64,000 bases of DNA from NCBI RefSeq assembly GCF_045689735.1, contig NZ_CP142685.1, forward strand, positions 1,240,001-1,304,000. Reading direction: 5' to 3'. This document shows, one piece after another, positions 51,374 through 59,900 of the stretch. This DNA is from Halothiobacillus sp045689735. Lineage in GTDB: Bacteria; Pseudomonadota; Gammaproteobacteria; Halothiobacillales; Halothiobacillaceae. The notes below the pieces were generated by a model. It did not search any database, was not told the origin of the DNA, and saw nothing but the letters and a program-made list of their open reading frames with translations. Position numbers and translations under genes: made by a program. The stretch's first letter is position 1; each line of letters starts with the position of its first letter.

Positions 51374-51405
51374 TAAAAAAACAATCCCGGCACAAGACCG
51401 GGATT
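51374..51405 (-). terminator. hairpin terminator/attenuator between rpsO and pnp
   Basis: Stem AATCCCGG / CCGGGATT with a 7-base loop, then T7 on the minus strand. It ends part of the rpsO transcripts and, as in E. coli, readthrough would give pnp mRNA. Confidence 0.88.
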
Positions 51406-51461
51406 CGACAAGGTATTACTGTTTGAGCGCCATCCATCCGGGTGCGCTCGACCGTCCGGTC

Positions 51462-51731
51462 TTATTTACGCAGCCCCAAACGGCCAATCAACGCCTGATA
51501 ACGGGACAGATCTTTGGATTTCAGGTAATCCAGCAGCTTGCGGCGTTGGTTTACCAGCTTGAGCAGACCCCGACGGGAATGATGGTCATTTTTGTGCGTC
51601 GCGAAATGCTCGGTCAAATGCACAATGCGATTGGTCAGCAGCGCGACCTGAACTTCCGGTGAACCGGTATCATTGGCGCCGCGGCTGTAGTCGGCCAGAA
51701 TCTGAGCCTTGGTTTCAGTTGTCAAAGACAT
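51462..51731 (-). CDS. rpsO: 30S ribosomal protein S15
   Basis: 89 residues, exact S15 length: GSPEVQVALLTNRIVHLTEHF, KNDHHSRRGLLKLVNQRRKLLDYLK and the final YQALIGRLGLRK. Binds the central domain of 16S rRNA. 96 bases after truB with room for its own promoter. Confidence 0.98.
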   Translation of the reverse strand: MSLTTETKAQILADYSRGANDTGSPEVQVALLTNRIVHLTEHFATHKNDHHSRRGLLKLVNQRRKLLDYLKSKDLSRYQALIGRLGLRK

Positions 51732-51827
51732 GGATTTTCTCCAAACACCTGGGGAAATTTACAATAAAAACCATCAGAATTGAGCCGTCCACGCCCGCCT
51801 CGATGGGTGACCGGAACCCCGATCTCA

Positions 51828-52778
51828 TCACGACGCAAACAAGCGTCGCGGTGCCACTCGCCCGTCGTCCAGACACTCCCCCATCCCCAGGAAGCGGCGT
51901 GCCGGATCATACAAACGAAACCAACCCGATTGCGGCGCCTTGGCCACAAACACGGGATGACCGTGGCGAATGTGATACGCACTCTCTTCATCCAGTGCAA
52001 CCACTGGATAGCCGGACAATGCAGAATCGGTCGGCAGAATAGCACGATCCCAGGGATTTTCCTCGCCAGAATCGGCCAGCGCCGTTAATTCTTCAATCGT
52101 CCAAAGCCGTTCGGCCGCAAGGTCGGCAATCGTGCCCTCCGCTTCCGGTGCGAGCCAATGCCCCACACCAACCCGCCGCAAGGATTCGACCACCGCGCCA
52201 CAACCAATCGCTTCGCCGATGTCTTCGATCAGGGTACGGATGTACGCCCCCTTACTCGAATGCACCAGAAGATCAAAAGTCTGCCCATCGAAACGGGTCA
52301 GATCAATGCGATAAAAATGGATGGGGCGGGGTTTGCGCTCAACGGTTTCGCCGGCGCGCGCCAGATCATATAACCGCTTGCCATCAACTTTCAGGGCGGA
52401 ATACATCGGCGGAATCTGTGTCACCAGCCCGCGAAAACGCGCAATCACCGTGTCCAGTTCCGCTTCGCTCAAGACCGGAACCGGACGCTCGTCGATCACG
52501 GCGCCTTCTCGGTCGCCCGTTTCTGTCCGCACCCCCAGTCGTCCGGTCACACGGTACACCTTATCGGCATCGAGCAATAAGCCAGACACTTTGGTCGCCT
52601 GACCAAAACACAAGGGCAGCATGCCCGTGGCGGCTGGATCGAGACTTCCCGTATGCCCGGCCTTGGCGGCGTTGAACAGCCGTTTGACCCGCTGTAAAGC
52701 CTGATTGGAACTCAATCCCAAGGGTTTATCGAGCAAGAGAATGCCATTGATCTCCAAACCGCGACGACGACGGCTCAT
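51828..52778 (-). CDS. truB: tRNA pseudouridine-55 synthase
   Basis: 316 residues. The catalytic Asp is in GHTGSLDPAATGMLPL, with YSALKVDGKRLYDLAR and SSKGAYIRTLIEDIG. A C-terminal PUA domain ends the protein. Modifies U55 in the T-loop of all tRNAs. Its start overlaps the rbfA stop by 4 bases (ATGA). Confidence 0.97.
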   Translation of the reverse strand: MSRRRRGLEINGILLLDKPLGLSSNQALQRVKRLFNAAKAGHTGSLDPAATGMLPLCFGQATKVSGLLLDADKVYRVTGRLGVRTETGDREGAVIDERPVPVLSEAELDTVIARFRGLVTQIPPMYSALKVDGKRLYDLARAGETVERKPRPIHFYRIDLTRFDGQTFDLLVHSSKGAYIRTLIEDIGEAIGCGAVVESLRRVGVGHWLAPEAEGTIADLAAERLWTIEELTALADSGEENPWDRAILPTDSALSGYPVVALDEESAYHIRHGHPVFVAKAPQSGWFRLYDPARRFLGMGECLDDGRVAPRRLFAS

Positions 52779-53173
52779 TCACCACCTCCATCGCCCTCAG
52801 TCGCGCCATCCACTTCGCCCCCCGACTCATGCCGTCGTACGGCGGCAATCAGCGCATCCATCTGCATCCCCCGCTCGATGGATTCATCAAAGTGGAAGCT
52901 GAGCTTCGGCACACTGCGCAGGCGCAACCGATGCGCCAGCTCGGTGCGTAACCCGCCCGCCGAAGCGTCCAGCCACGCCTGCGCCCGTTCCCGATCGGCG
53001 GCACTCAGCACGCTGTAAAACACCTTGGCATAACTCAAATCACGGGTGACTTCGCAATCGGTCACGGTGAGCAGGCTCAAACCAGCCTGCCGCACCCCAT
53101 CGCGCAGCAACTCGGCGATTTCACGTTGAATCTGCTCCGCCACCCGTTGATGACGGCCATAGCCCTGCGCCAT
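52775..53173 (-). CDS. rbfA: ribosome-binding factor A
   Basis: 132 residues from the ATG at 53173 (MAQGYGRHQRVAEQI), which has GGAG 7 bases before it; the in-frame TTG at 53179 is less likely. KH-type fold for maturation of the 30S subunit 5' end. The core ends near residue 112 (FHFDESIERGMQMDALI), followed by an acidic Gly-rich tail. Placed as usual between infB and truB. Confidence 0.95.
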   Translation of the reverse strand: MAQGYGRHQRVAEQIQREIAELLRDGVRQAGLSLLTVTDCEVTRDLSYAKVFYSVLSAADRERAQAWLDASAGGLRTELAHRLRLRSVPKLSFHFDESIERGMQMDALIAAVRRHESGGEVDGATEGDGGGE

Positions 53174-53189
53174 GCGCAATCTCCACTCG

Positions 53190-55871
53190 TCAGTCGAGGG
53201 TGCGCTGAACTTCGACGCGCTCGAATACTTCGATCACATCCCCCACGCGCACATCGTTGTAGTTTTTGACGCCAATCCCGCAATCGAAGCCCGCTCGAAC
53301 CTCCTGCACATCGTCTTTAAACCGACGCAGCGATTCGAGTTCGCCCTCGTAAATGACCACATTTTCACGCAGCACCCGGATGGGATTGCCTCGCCGGATG
53401 ACCCCTTCCGTCACCATCGAACCGGCAATTGCGCCAAATTTCGGCGAACGGAAAACATCGCGCACCTCGGCCAGTCCGACGATTTTCTCCTGGGTTTCCA
53501 TGCCCAACAGGCCAGACATCGCCTGTTTCACATCGTCAATCATTTCGTAGATGATGCTGTAATAACGAATTTCGATGTTTTGTGCCTGCGCCAGCTTGCG
53601 GGCAGAGGCTTCCGCGCGCACATTGAAGCCGATCATGATCGCATTCGAGGTGGCCGCGAGATTGACATCCGATTCGCTGATTCCACCGACCGCGCTCATC
53701 AGCACATTGACGCGCACTTCATCGGTCGAGAGCTTGAGCAGGCTGTCACGAATCGCTTCCGCCGAGCCCTGCACATCGGCCTTGACCAGCACATTCAGCG
53801 TGGCAACTTCGCCTTCTTTCATCTGTTCAAACAGATTTTCCAGCTTGGTCGACTGCTGACTGGCCAAACGGGTATCGCGGAATTTGCCGGCGCGGAACAG
53901 GGCGATTTCACGCGCCTTCCGCTCATCTTCCACCACGACAAGATCGTCACCGGCCTGAGGTGTCCCCGACAAACCAATAATGACAGCCGGGATCGATGGG
54001 CCGGCCGATTCGATGGGATTGCCATTTTCATCCAGCAGGGCACGCACCCGGCCAAACTCTGAACCGACCAGCACCACATCGCCTTTATTGAGCGTGCCGC
54101 TGCGCACCAGGATCGTCGCCACCGGCCCCCGTCCTTTCTCCAGAGAGGATTCAACAACGTTGCCTTTGGCATGCCCCTCAACGGGCGCCTTGAGTTCCAG
54201 CAGCTCCGCCTGAATCAGCACCGCATCCAAGAGCGCGTCGATGCCCTGTCCCGTCTTAGCGGAAACCGGGACAAACTGCGTATCGCCGCCCCACTCCTCG
54301 GAAATGACTTCGAGCTGGGACAGTTCACTACGCACGCGCTCCAAATCAATGTTGGGCTTGTCAATTTTGTTGATGGCGACCACGAGGGGGACGCCCGCTG
54401 CGCGCGCATGCTGAACAGCCTCTTTGGTTTGCGGCATCACACCGTCGTCGGCCGCAACGACCAAAATCACGATATCCGTGACGCTGGCACCCCGCGCCCG
54501 CATGGCGGTGAACGCCGCGTGACCCGGTGTATCCAGAAAGCTGATAACCCCGCGATCGGTTTGCACATGATAGGCACCGATGTGCTGGGTGATCCCCCCC
54601 GCTTCCCCCGACGCCACCTTGGCGCGGCGGATATAGTCCAGTAGCGAGGTCTTGCCGTGATCGACATGCCCCATGACGGTCACGACCGGCGGCCGTGGTT
54701 TCGCCACGCCCTGTTCGATGGCGGCAAGCAACTCGGTTTCCAATGAGTCATCACTCTGCCCGATGCCGGTGTGCCCCATTTCTTCAACCACCAGCAAGGC
54801 AGTGTCTTGATCCAGCATCTGGTTGATCGTCGCCATCACGCCCATGCCAAACAGGGTTTTAACGACATCGATCCCCTTGACCGACATTTTCAAGGCCAGA
54901 TCCGAGACGGAAATAGTTTCCGGCACCACCACCTCGCGCACGACCGGCGCCGTGGGCTTTTCAAAATTCGAAACCTGCTGGCGATTGGCTGAGCCTACTT
55001 GTCGTGACGCCGGTTTTTTTGCCCGACGCGCGCGCCGCTCTTCTGCGCCAGCGCCCAAATGTAATTCAGCCCGGTTCGCTTTTTCTTCACGCTCATGCCG
55101 CCCTTTGCCACCGTGCTTCGCGCCTTTTTTTCGCTCCGCATCGTCTGCACTATCCACCGGTGCCGCTGTTCGGATCGCTGGCTTCGCGCCCGCCGACGGC
55201 GCGGTGCGCGGCTTGGGCGCAACACCGGGCGCATCCGACGGCATCGCAATAATCCGGAGGCGTGGCTTGGCACGCTCACTCACTTCAGCGGGGGATGCCT
55301 CGGCGACTGTAGCGTCCTCGGCAACCTCTACCGTCGGTTCAGCCGATTCGACCAACTCAACCCGTTCGACATGGTCTGCGGTGATCGGCTCCGCTGCCAC
55401 CGGCACAGTGTCGTCACGCACCGAATCAACCGGTGTCGCTGTCGCCTCGACCGGGGCAACCACCGGGGTTGAAGGCACTTCGATGTCATGCAGGTCGGGG
55501 GTCGGTTTTCCTGTTATCGGAGACTTTTCCGCAGGCGACACGACAGCGGTCGTCGCTGGCGGCACTTCACGCGCCACATAGGTTTTCCGGGTTCGATATT
55601 CCACCGCTACGGTTTTACCGCGCGTGGCGCTGCCGCCACCCACCTTGATCTCTTCCTGCTTTTTGCGTTGCAAAGTGATCTTGGTGGTTTTTTCGCCTGC
55701 ACTACCAGCCGCCGATTGACGCAAATAGGCCAACAACTTCATTTTATCAGCATCGCTGATGACCGCATCCACCGAGTGGGCAGAAATGCCCGCCTCGGCC
55801 AGCTGAACCAACAACCGCTCGGGCGTCGTTTTTACGGATTCAGCGAGTTCTTTTACCGTGACCTCGGACAT
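53190..55871 (-). CDS. infB: translation initiation factor IF-2
   Basis: 893 residues. The N-terminal IF2_N helix domain (VKELAESVKTTPERLLVQLAEAGI) is followed by a ~250-residue Ala/Val/Pro/Glu-rich linker. A second IF2_N comes at about 310 (VSDLALKMSVKGIDVVKTLFGMG), then the GTPase domain with G1 GHVDHGKTSLLD, G3 DTPGH and G4 NKID. C-terminal domains bind fMet-tRNA. Ends in VEVQRTLD. In the nusA-infB-rbfA-truB operon. Confidence 0.98.
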   Translation of the reverse strand: MSEVTVKELAESVKTTPERLLVQLAEAGISAHSVDAVISDADKMKLLAYLRQSAAGSAGEKTTKITLQRKKQEEIKVGGGSATRGKTVAVEYRTRKTYVAREVPPATTAVVSPAEKSPITGKPTPDLHDIEVPSTPVVAPVEATATPVDSVRDDTVPVAAEPITADHVERVELVESAEPTVEVAEDATVAEASPAEVSERAKPRLRIIAMPSDAPGVAPKPRTAPSAGAKPAIRTAAPVDSADDAERKKGAKHGGKGRHEREEKANRAELHLGAGAEERRARRAKKPASRQVGSANRQQVSNFEKPTAPVVREVVVPETISVSDLALKMSVKGIDVVKTLFGMGVMATINQMLDQDTALLVVEEMGHTGIGQSDDSLETELLAAIEQGVAKPRPPVVTVMGHVDHGKTSLLDYIRRAKVASGEAGGITQHIGAYHVQTDRGVISFLDTPGHAAFTAMRARGASVTDIVILVVAADDGVMPQTKEAVQHARAAGVPLVVAINKIDKPNIDLERVRSELSQLEVISEEWGGDTQFVPVSAKTGQGIDALLDAVLIQAELLELKAPVEGHAKGNVVESSLEKGRGPVATILVRSGTLNKGDVVLVGSEFGRVRALLDENGNPIESAGPSIPAVIIGLSGTPQAGDDLVVVEDERKAREIALFRAGKFRDTRLASQQSTKLENLFEQMKEGEVATLNVLVKADVQGSAEAIRDSLLKLSTDEVRVNVLMSAVGGISESDVNLAATSNAIMIGFNVRAEASARKLAQAQNIEIRYYSIIYEMIDDVKQAMSGLLGMETQEKIVGLAEVRDVFRSPKFGAIAGSMVTEGVIRRGNPIRVLRENVVIYEGELESLRRFKDDVQEVRAGFDCGIGVKNYNDVRVGDVIEVFERVEVQRTLD

Positions 55872-55912
55872 GCTCTCTCCTGTGGTCTCATCAATTCAAA
55901 AAAGGGTGGCGT

Positions 55913-57382
55913 TTAGGCAAACCAGGGCGCACGCGCGGCCATGATGAGCGAATGAGCCAAGGCTTCGTCCACGCCCTCAAAGGCCATCAGTTCGTCAATC
56001 GAAAGCTCTGCCAGATCGTCCGTGGTGGTGATTCCAGCGGCTTGCAAGGCGGTCAGCAGGGAATCGGTCATGCCATCCAACCCTTCGAGCGTCAATTCAG
56101 TCGCAGGCTCGTCGCCCGAAATCGCCTGAGCCAACAGCGCGTCCTGCGCGCGATTACGCAGCTCGTCAACGATTGACTCATCAAAACCGTCCACATCAAG
56201 CAATTCCGCAACGGGGACATAGGCGATTTCCTCCAGCGAGGAGAAACCCGCTTCCACCAACACCGTCGCCACATCTTCATCCACATCGAGTTGCCGCATG
56301 AATTCCTCGATGGCGCGGCGGGCCTCGCGCTCACCTTTCGCGGTGGCCTCGTCCTCGCCCATAACATTCAGGTGCCAACCGGTCAGCTGGCTCGCCAAAC
56401 GGACATTTTGCCCGCCCCGACCAATCGCCTGCGAGAGTTTTTCTTCGGTGACCGCGACATCCATGCTGTGCCGGTCTTCATCCACGACGATCGAGACGAC
56501 TTCGGCCGGTGACATCGCATTGATGACAAACTGTGCCGGATTAGCATCCCAAATGATGATGTCCACCCGCTCACCGCTCAGCTCGTTGGTCACGGATTGC
56601 ACGCGGGAGCCCCGCATGCCGACACAGGTGCCCACGGGATCGATGCGCCCATCGCGGGTGTGCACGGCGATTTTGGCTCGCAGCCCCGGATCCCGCGCCG
56701 CGCCCTTGATTTCAATCAAGCCCTGATCGATTTCCGGCACTTCGAGCTTGAACAGCTCGATCAAAAATTCCGGCATGGTTCGGCTGACGAACAGTTGCGG
56801 GCCACGCGGTTCATGCCGCACATCGAACAGGTAGCCGCGCAGACGATCACCCGGACGCACTGCCTCGCGGCCAATCATGTGCTCGCGCGGCACCAGCGCC
56901 TCGATGTTGCCGCCGAGGTCGAGAATCACATTGCCCCGGTCGATTCGTTTGATCAGACCCATGATCAAACTGCCCTTGCGATCGATATATTGATCGACCA
57001 CCTGGCGGCGTTCAGCCTCGCGCACCTTTTGCACGATGACCTGTTTGGCGGCCTGGGCAGCGATGCGGCCAAACTCGACCGACTCGATTTCTTCTTCTAC
57101 ATAATCACCCGGCTGAATTGTCGGCTCATCGAGGCGGGCGGCCTCCAGAATCATTTCGCGCTCGGGATGCTCGGAAGACTCCCCCTCAACCACCAACCAG
57201 CGACGGAAGGTGCGGTAATCCCCGGTATCCCGGTTGATTTCCACCCGCGTATCGATGTCGCCGCCGTGGCGTTTGCGCGCAGCCTGAGCCAACGCGGCCT
57301 CGATGGCTTCGAAAATCTCAGCACGGTTTACGCCTTTTTCATTCGAAACCGCATCGGCTACAAAAAGAATCTCTTTACTCAT
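55913..57382 (-). CDS. nusA: transcription termination/antitermination factor NusA
   Basis: 489 residues. N-terminal RNA-polymerase-binding domain, S1 (about 135-200), two KH domains (GMRGSRVQSVTNELSGE and GRGGQNVRLASQLTGW) and two C-terminal acidic repeats (about 365-485). The acidic repeats are typical of Gammaproteobacteria. Follows rimP by 18 bases. Confidence 0.98.
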   Translation of the reverse strand: MSKEILFVADAVSNEKGVNRAEIFEAIEAALAQAARKRHGGDIDTRVEINRDTGDYRTFRRWLVVEGESSEHPEREMILEAARLDEPTIQPGDYVEEEIESVEFGRIAAQAAKQVIVQKVREAERRQVVDQYIDRKGSLIMGLIKRIDRGNVILDLGGNIEALVPREHMIGREAVRPGDRLRGYLFDVRHEPRGPQLFVSRTMPEFLIELFKLEVPEIDQGLIEIKGAARDPGLRAKIAVHTRDGRIDPVGTCVGMRGSRVQSVTNELSGERVDIIIWDANPAQFVINAMSPAEVVSIVVDEDRHSMDVAVTEEKLSQAIGRGGQNVRLASQLTGWHLNVMGEDEATAKGEREARRAIEEFMRQLDVDEDVATVLVEAGFSSLEEIAYVPVAELLDVDGFDESIVDELRNRAQDALLAQAISGDEPATELTLEGLDGMTDSLLTALQAAGITTTDDLAELSIDELMAFEGVDEALAHSLIMAARAPWFA

Positions 57383-57400
57383 ATCAGCACATTCCTGGCA

Positions 57401-57901
57401 TCAATTCGACGCGCGCCGCGCAGGACGGTCGCGTTTGGCGTCACCAAAATCAAAAACGAGATTTGCCCGTTCCACTTCCTCATAGGCGAAGGCAATTTCA
57501 ATCCCTTCTGCCGCAATCTGCATGCGAATCTGCTCGCCCTCAACACCGAGGATCTCCCCCTCGATCCGGCGACGCTGCTGTATCGGCCGACGCAATCGCA
57601 CCCGCGCCACGCGCCCCACGAACTCCGCAAAATCTGTCGCACGGAATAACGGCCGCTCCAGCCCCGGCGAGGAAACCTCCAGCCGGTAAAATCCCGGGAA
57701 GGGGTCTTCGACATCCAGAACGCCACTCACCGCATCACTCACCACGGTGCAGTCATCCAGCGTAATCCCTTCGGGACGGTCAATATACACGCGGAGCAAA
57801 CCATCCGGCCCGCCGCGAAACTCACCGCCCACCCAACGGTAACCGGCTGCAGTCACCACGGGGGCCAACAGGGCTTCGATTGACTCAGGAATCTTCTGCA
57901 T
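57401..57901 (-). CDS. rimP: ribosome maturation factor RimP
   Basis: 166 residues from the ATG at 57901 (MQKIPESIEALLAPVVTAAGY). Family blocks GLLRVYIDRPEGITLDDC, VLDVEDPFPGFYRLEVSSPGLERPL. Needed for 30S maturation. First gene of the rimP-nusA-infB-rbfA-truB block. A terminator hairpin for the upstream gene lies only about 10 bases ahead, so either readthrough or a promoter overlapping it drives the operon. Confidence 0.96.
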   Translation of the reverse strand: MQKIPESIEALLAPVVTAAGYRWVGGEFRGGPDGLLRVYIDRPEGITLDDCTVVSDAVSGVLDVEDPFPGFYRLEVSSPGLERPLFRATDFAEFVGRVARVRLRRPIQQRRRIEGEILGVEGEQIRMQIAAEGIEIAFAYEEVERANLVFDFGDAKRDRPARRASN

Positions 57902-57911
57902 GCCAGCGCCT

Positions 57912-57937
57912 AAAAATAAAAAAGCCCCATAAGGGGC
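57912..57937 (-). terminator. terminator upstream of rimP
   Basis: Stem GCCCC / GGGGC with an ATAA loop, T6 then AT-rich on the minus strand. It ends transcripts coming from the PRC-barrel gene side. Confidence 0.7.
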
Positions 57938-58058
57938 CCGTTGTTCTATTGCAACAGACACTCAGCACTCAGAGCATCCCGTCGCGTTTCAATTCGGGGC
58001 GCAAACTATACCCCGGAAACGCCTGTGCTTGCAATGCCTGCACGGCGCATCAGATCAT

Positions 58059-58586
58059 TCATTGCATTTTTTCGCGGATGCTATCGAGCACATTTTTCGT
58101 CGCATCTTTCGTGGCATCCAGAGCGCGTCCCGTGACAGCCTTGGTTTCATCCCATGCGCTCCCTGCGGTAGATTTGGTTTTATGCCAGACGGCCGCCGCC
58201 GCGCCTTTCGCAGATTGCCACCAGGTTTCATCCGCCTGCGGATACTGGCGTGCCTCACTGATCGGCTCGTTGAGGTGCACGAGATAGCGCACTTTATCGA
58301 GCGAGCCCTCCCGCTCGGTCTGCACCCAGAATTTTCCCCGCTCGACATACAGCGAGCGACCGCCAACATCACCAACCCCGTGATCCATCTCGATCACCAA
58401 ACCGGCAATCGTCATCCCTTGATCGACGATGACATTTTCCACTTCACCCACGGTGGCGCTATTGCCTGCCGCAACCACCTTGGCGTCCATCAATGCCTTC
58501 ATGGAATACAGGCTGTCCGCCGCATTTGCCCCGCCCATCACGCCGCAGAACAGCGCCACGACCCAGATTGACTGATTGATTTTCAT
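58059..58586 (-). CDS. exported PRC-barrel protein with an Ala/Lys/Thr-rich helical tail
   Basis: 175 residues. Signal peptide to about residue 22 (GGANA-A). A PRC-barrel-like domain spans about 28-105 (KVVAAGNSATVGEVENVIVDQ, YVERGKFWVQ). The tail has repeated amphipathic TK-A-T-D units (GRALDATKDATKNVLDSIREK) like stress-related LEA/YtxH-type helices. Exported PRC-barrel proteins are of unknown function. It lies between dnaJ and rimP on the same strand, 24 bases after dnaJ, so heat-shock transcripts could reach it. Confidence 0.65.
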   Translation of the reverse strand: MKINQSIWVVALFCGVMGGANAADSLYSMKALMDAKVVAAGNSATVGEVENVIVDQGMTIAGLVIEMDHGVGDVGGRSLYVERGKFWVQTEREGSLDKVRYLVHLNEPISEARQYPQADETWWQSAKGAAAAVWHKTKSTAGSAWDETKAVTGRALDATKDATKNVLDSIREKMQ

Positions 58587-58610
58587 GCCATCTCCCGTTG
58601 AGCTGAACTT

Positions 58611-59759
58611 TCATTCGCCGCGCAGATCGTCCCAGAACCGCTTGACCGTATCAAGCCAACCCCGCTCTTTGGGGCGATGCCGCTCGGCAATTTCCGCGCC
58701 CTGCTCGCCCAGCAATGACCGCTCGAAAGCGTGCAGCAACTCGCGCTGTTCCGTGGTCAGGTTCACGGGCGTTTCAATATGAACCCGCACCATCAAGTCC
58801 CCCGGCGCCCCGCCACGAACCGGCGCAACGCCCTTGCCGCGCAAGCGGAACACCTTGCCTGTCTGCGTTTCTGACGGAATCTTCAGCGACAGTCGGCCAT
58901 CCAGCGTCGGCACTTCGATTTCGCCGCCCAAGGCCGCGGTAACAAAGCTGATGGGCAAGTCGCACAGCAAATCGGCATCGTTGCGCTGAAAAATTGGGTG
59001 GGGCTTCACTTCGATCAAGACATACAAGTCACCCGCCGGACCACCTTTTTCCCCCGGCGCGCCCTCCCCACTGTGCCGCAGCCGATCGCCGGTATCCACG
59101 CCCGGTGGAATTTTGATCGACAGCGTTTTCTGGGTTTCTACCCGACCTGCGCCATGACAGGCCGTACACGGGTCTTCGATGATTTCACCACTGCCCCCGC
59201 AGGTCGGACACGGCTGCTGGATGGAAAAGAATCCCTGCTGCACCCGTACCACACCGGCGCCTTTGCAAGTACCACAGGTCTTCTTGCCGGTACCGGGTTT
59301 TGCCCCGCTGCCATGACAAACGCCACACTCCTCCGTGGTCGGAATTTTGATTTCGACCGTGGTGCCGCGCACCGCTTCTTCGAGCGTGATCTTGAGGTGG
59401 TACTGCATGTCCGCCCCGCGATACGCCCGAGCACCACCACGGCCACCGCCAAAAATATCCCCGAACACTTCACCGAAAATATCGGCAAAACCGGCACCGC
59501 CAAAGCCGGCGCCGCCGCCGCTCATGTTCGGGTTGACACCGGCATGACCAAACTGATCGTAAGCCGCACGCTTCTGCGCATCCGACAGGGTTTCAAAGGC
59601 TTCTTTCGCTTCCTTGAATTTCTCCTCGGCAGAAGGATCATCCGGATTGCGATCCGGGTGATATCGCATGGCAAGTCGTCGGTACGCTTTTTTGAGTTCG
59701 TCGCCCGATGCAGTGCGCTCGACTTCCAAGACTTCGTAATAACAGCGTTTCGTAGACAT
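58611..59759 (-). CDS. dnaJ: chaperone protein DnaJ
   Basis: 382 residues, type I Hsp40. J domain with the HPD triad (RYHPDRNPDD), Gly/Phe-rich linker at about 75-125, then four zinc repeats (CGVCHGSG, CGTCKGAG, CPTCGGSG, CTACHGAG) and the C-terminal substrate domains. It feeds unfolded proteins to DnaK. 141 bases after dnaK, with a hairpin in between. Confidence 0.98.
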   Translation of the reverse strand: MSTKRCYYEVLEVERTASGDELKKAYRRLAMRYHPDRNPDDPSAEEKFKEAKEAFETLSDAQKRAAYDQFGHAGVNPNMSGGGAGFGGAGFADIFGEVFGDIFGGGRGGARAYRGADMQYHLKITLEEAVRGTTVEIKIPTTEECGVCHGSGAKPGTGKKTCGTCKGAGVVRVQQGFFSIQQPCPTCGGSGEIIEDPCTACHGAGRVETQKTLSIKIPPGVDTGDRLRHSGEGAPGEKGGPAGDLYVLIEVKPHPIFQRNDADLLCDLPISFVTAALGGEIEVPTLDGRLSLKIPSETQTGKVFRLRGKGVAPVRGGAPGDLMVRVHIETPVNLTTEQRELLHAFERSLLGEQGAEIAERHRPKERGWLDTVKRFWDDLRGE

Positions 59760-59843
59760 AACAGCTCAATCAATAAAAAATCCGTCAACCTCCTGCACTG
59801 AAAAACCCGCGTTCAGTTCAGGGGTCGAAGGACTCGAAGCAAT

Positions 59844-59874
59844 CCCAGCTCCGGATTTCCCCGGAGCCAGGCAA
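59844..59874 (-). other. hairpin between dnaK and dnaJ
   Basis: Stem GCTCCGG / CCGGAGC without a T-run. It may protect or attenuate the dnaK mRNA and give DnaK in excess over DnaJ. Confidence 0.4.
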
Positions 59875-59900
59875 CCGATAAATCAGCGATTCACAACCGC

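Noticed and set aside
57942..58058. tRNA (metY or Leu) before rimP, common in other Gammaproteobacteria
   Set aside because: No cloverleaf, T-loop or encoded CCA can be built on either strand.
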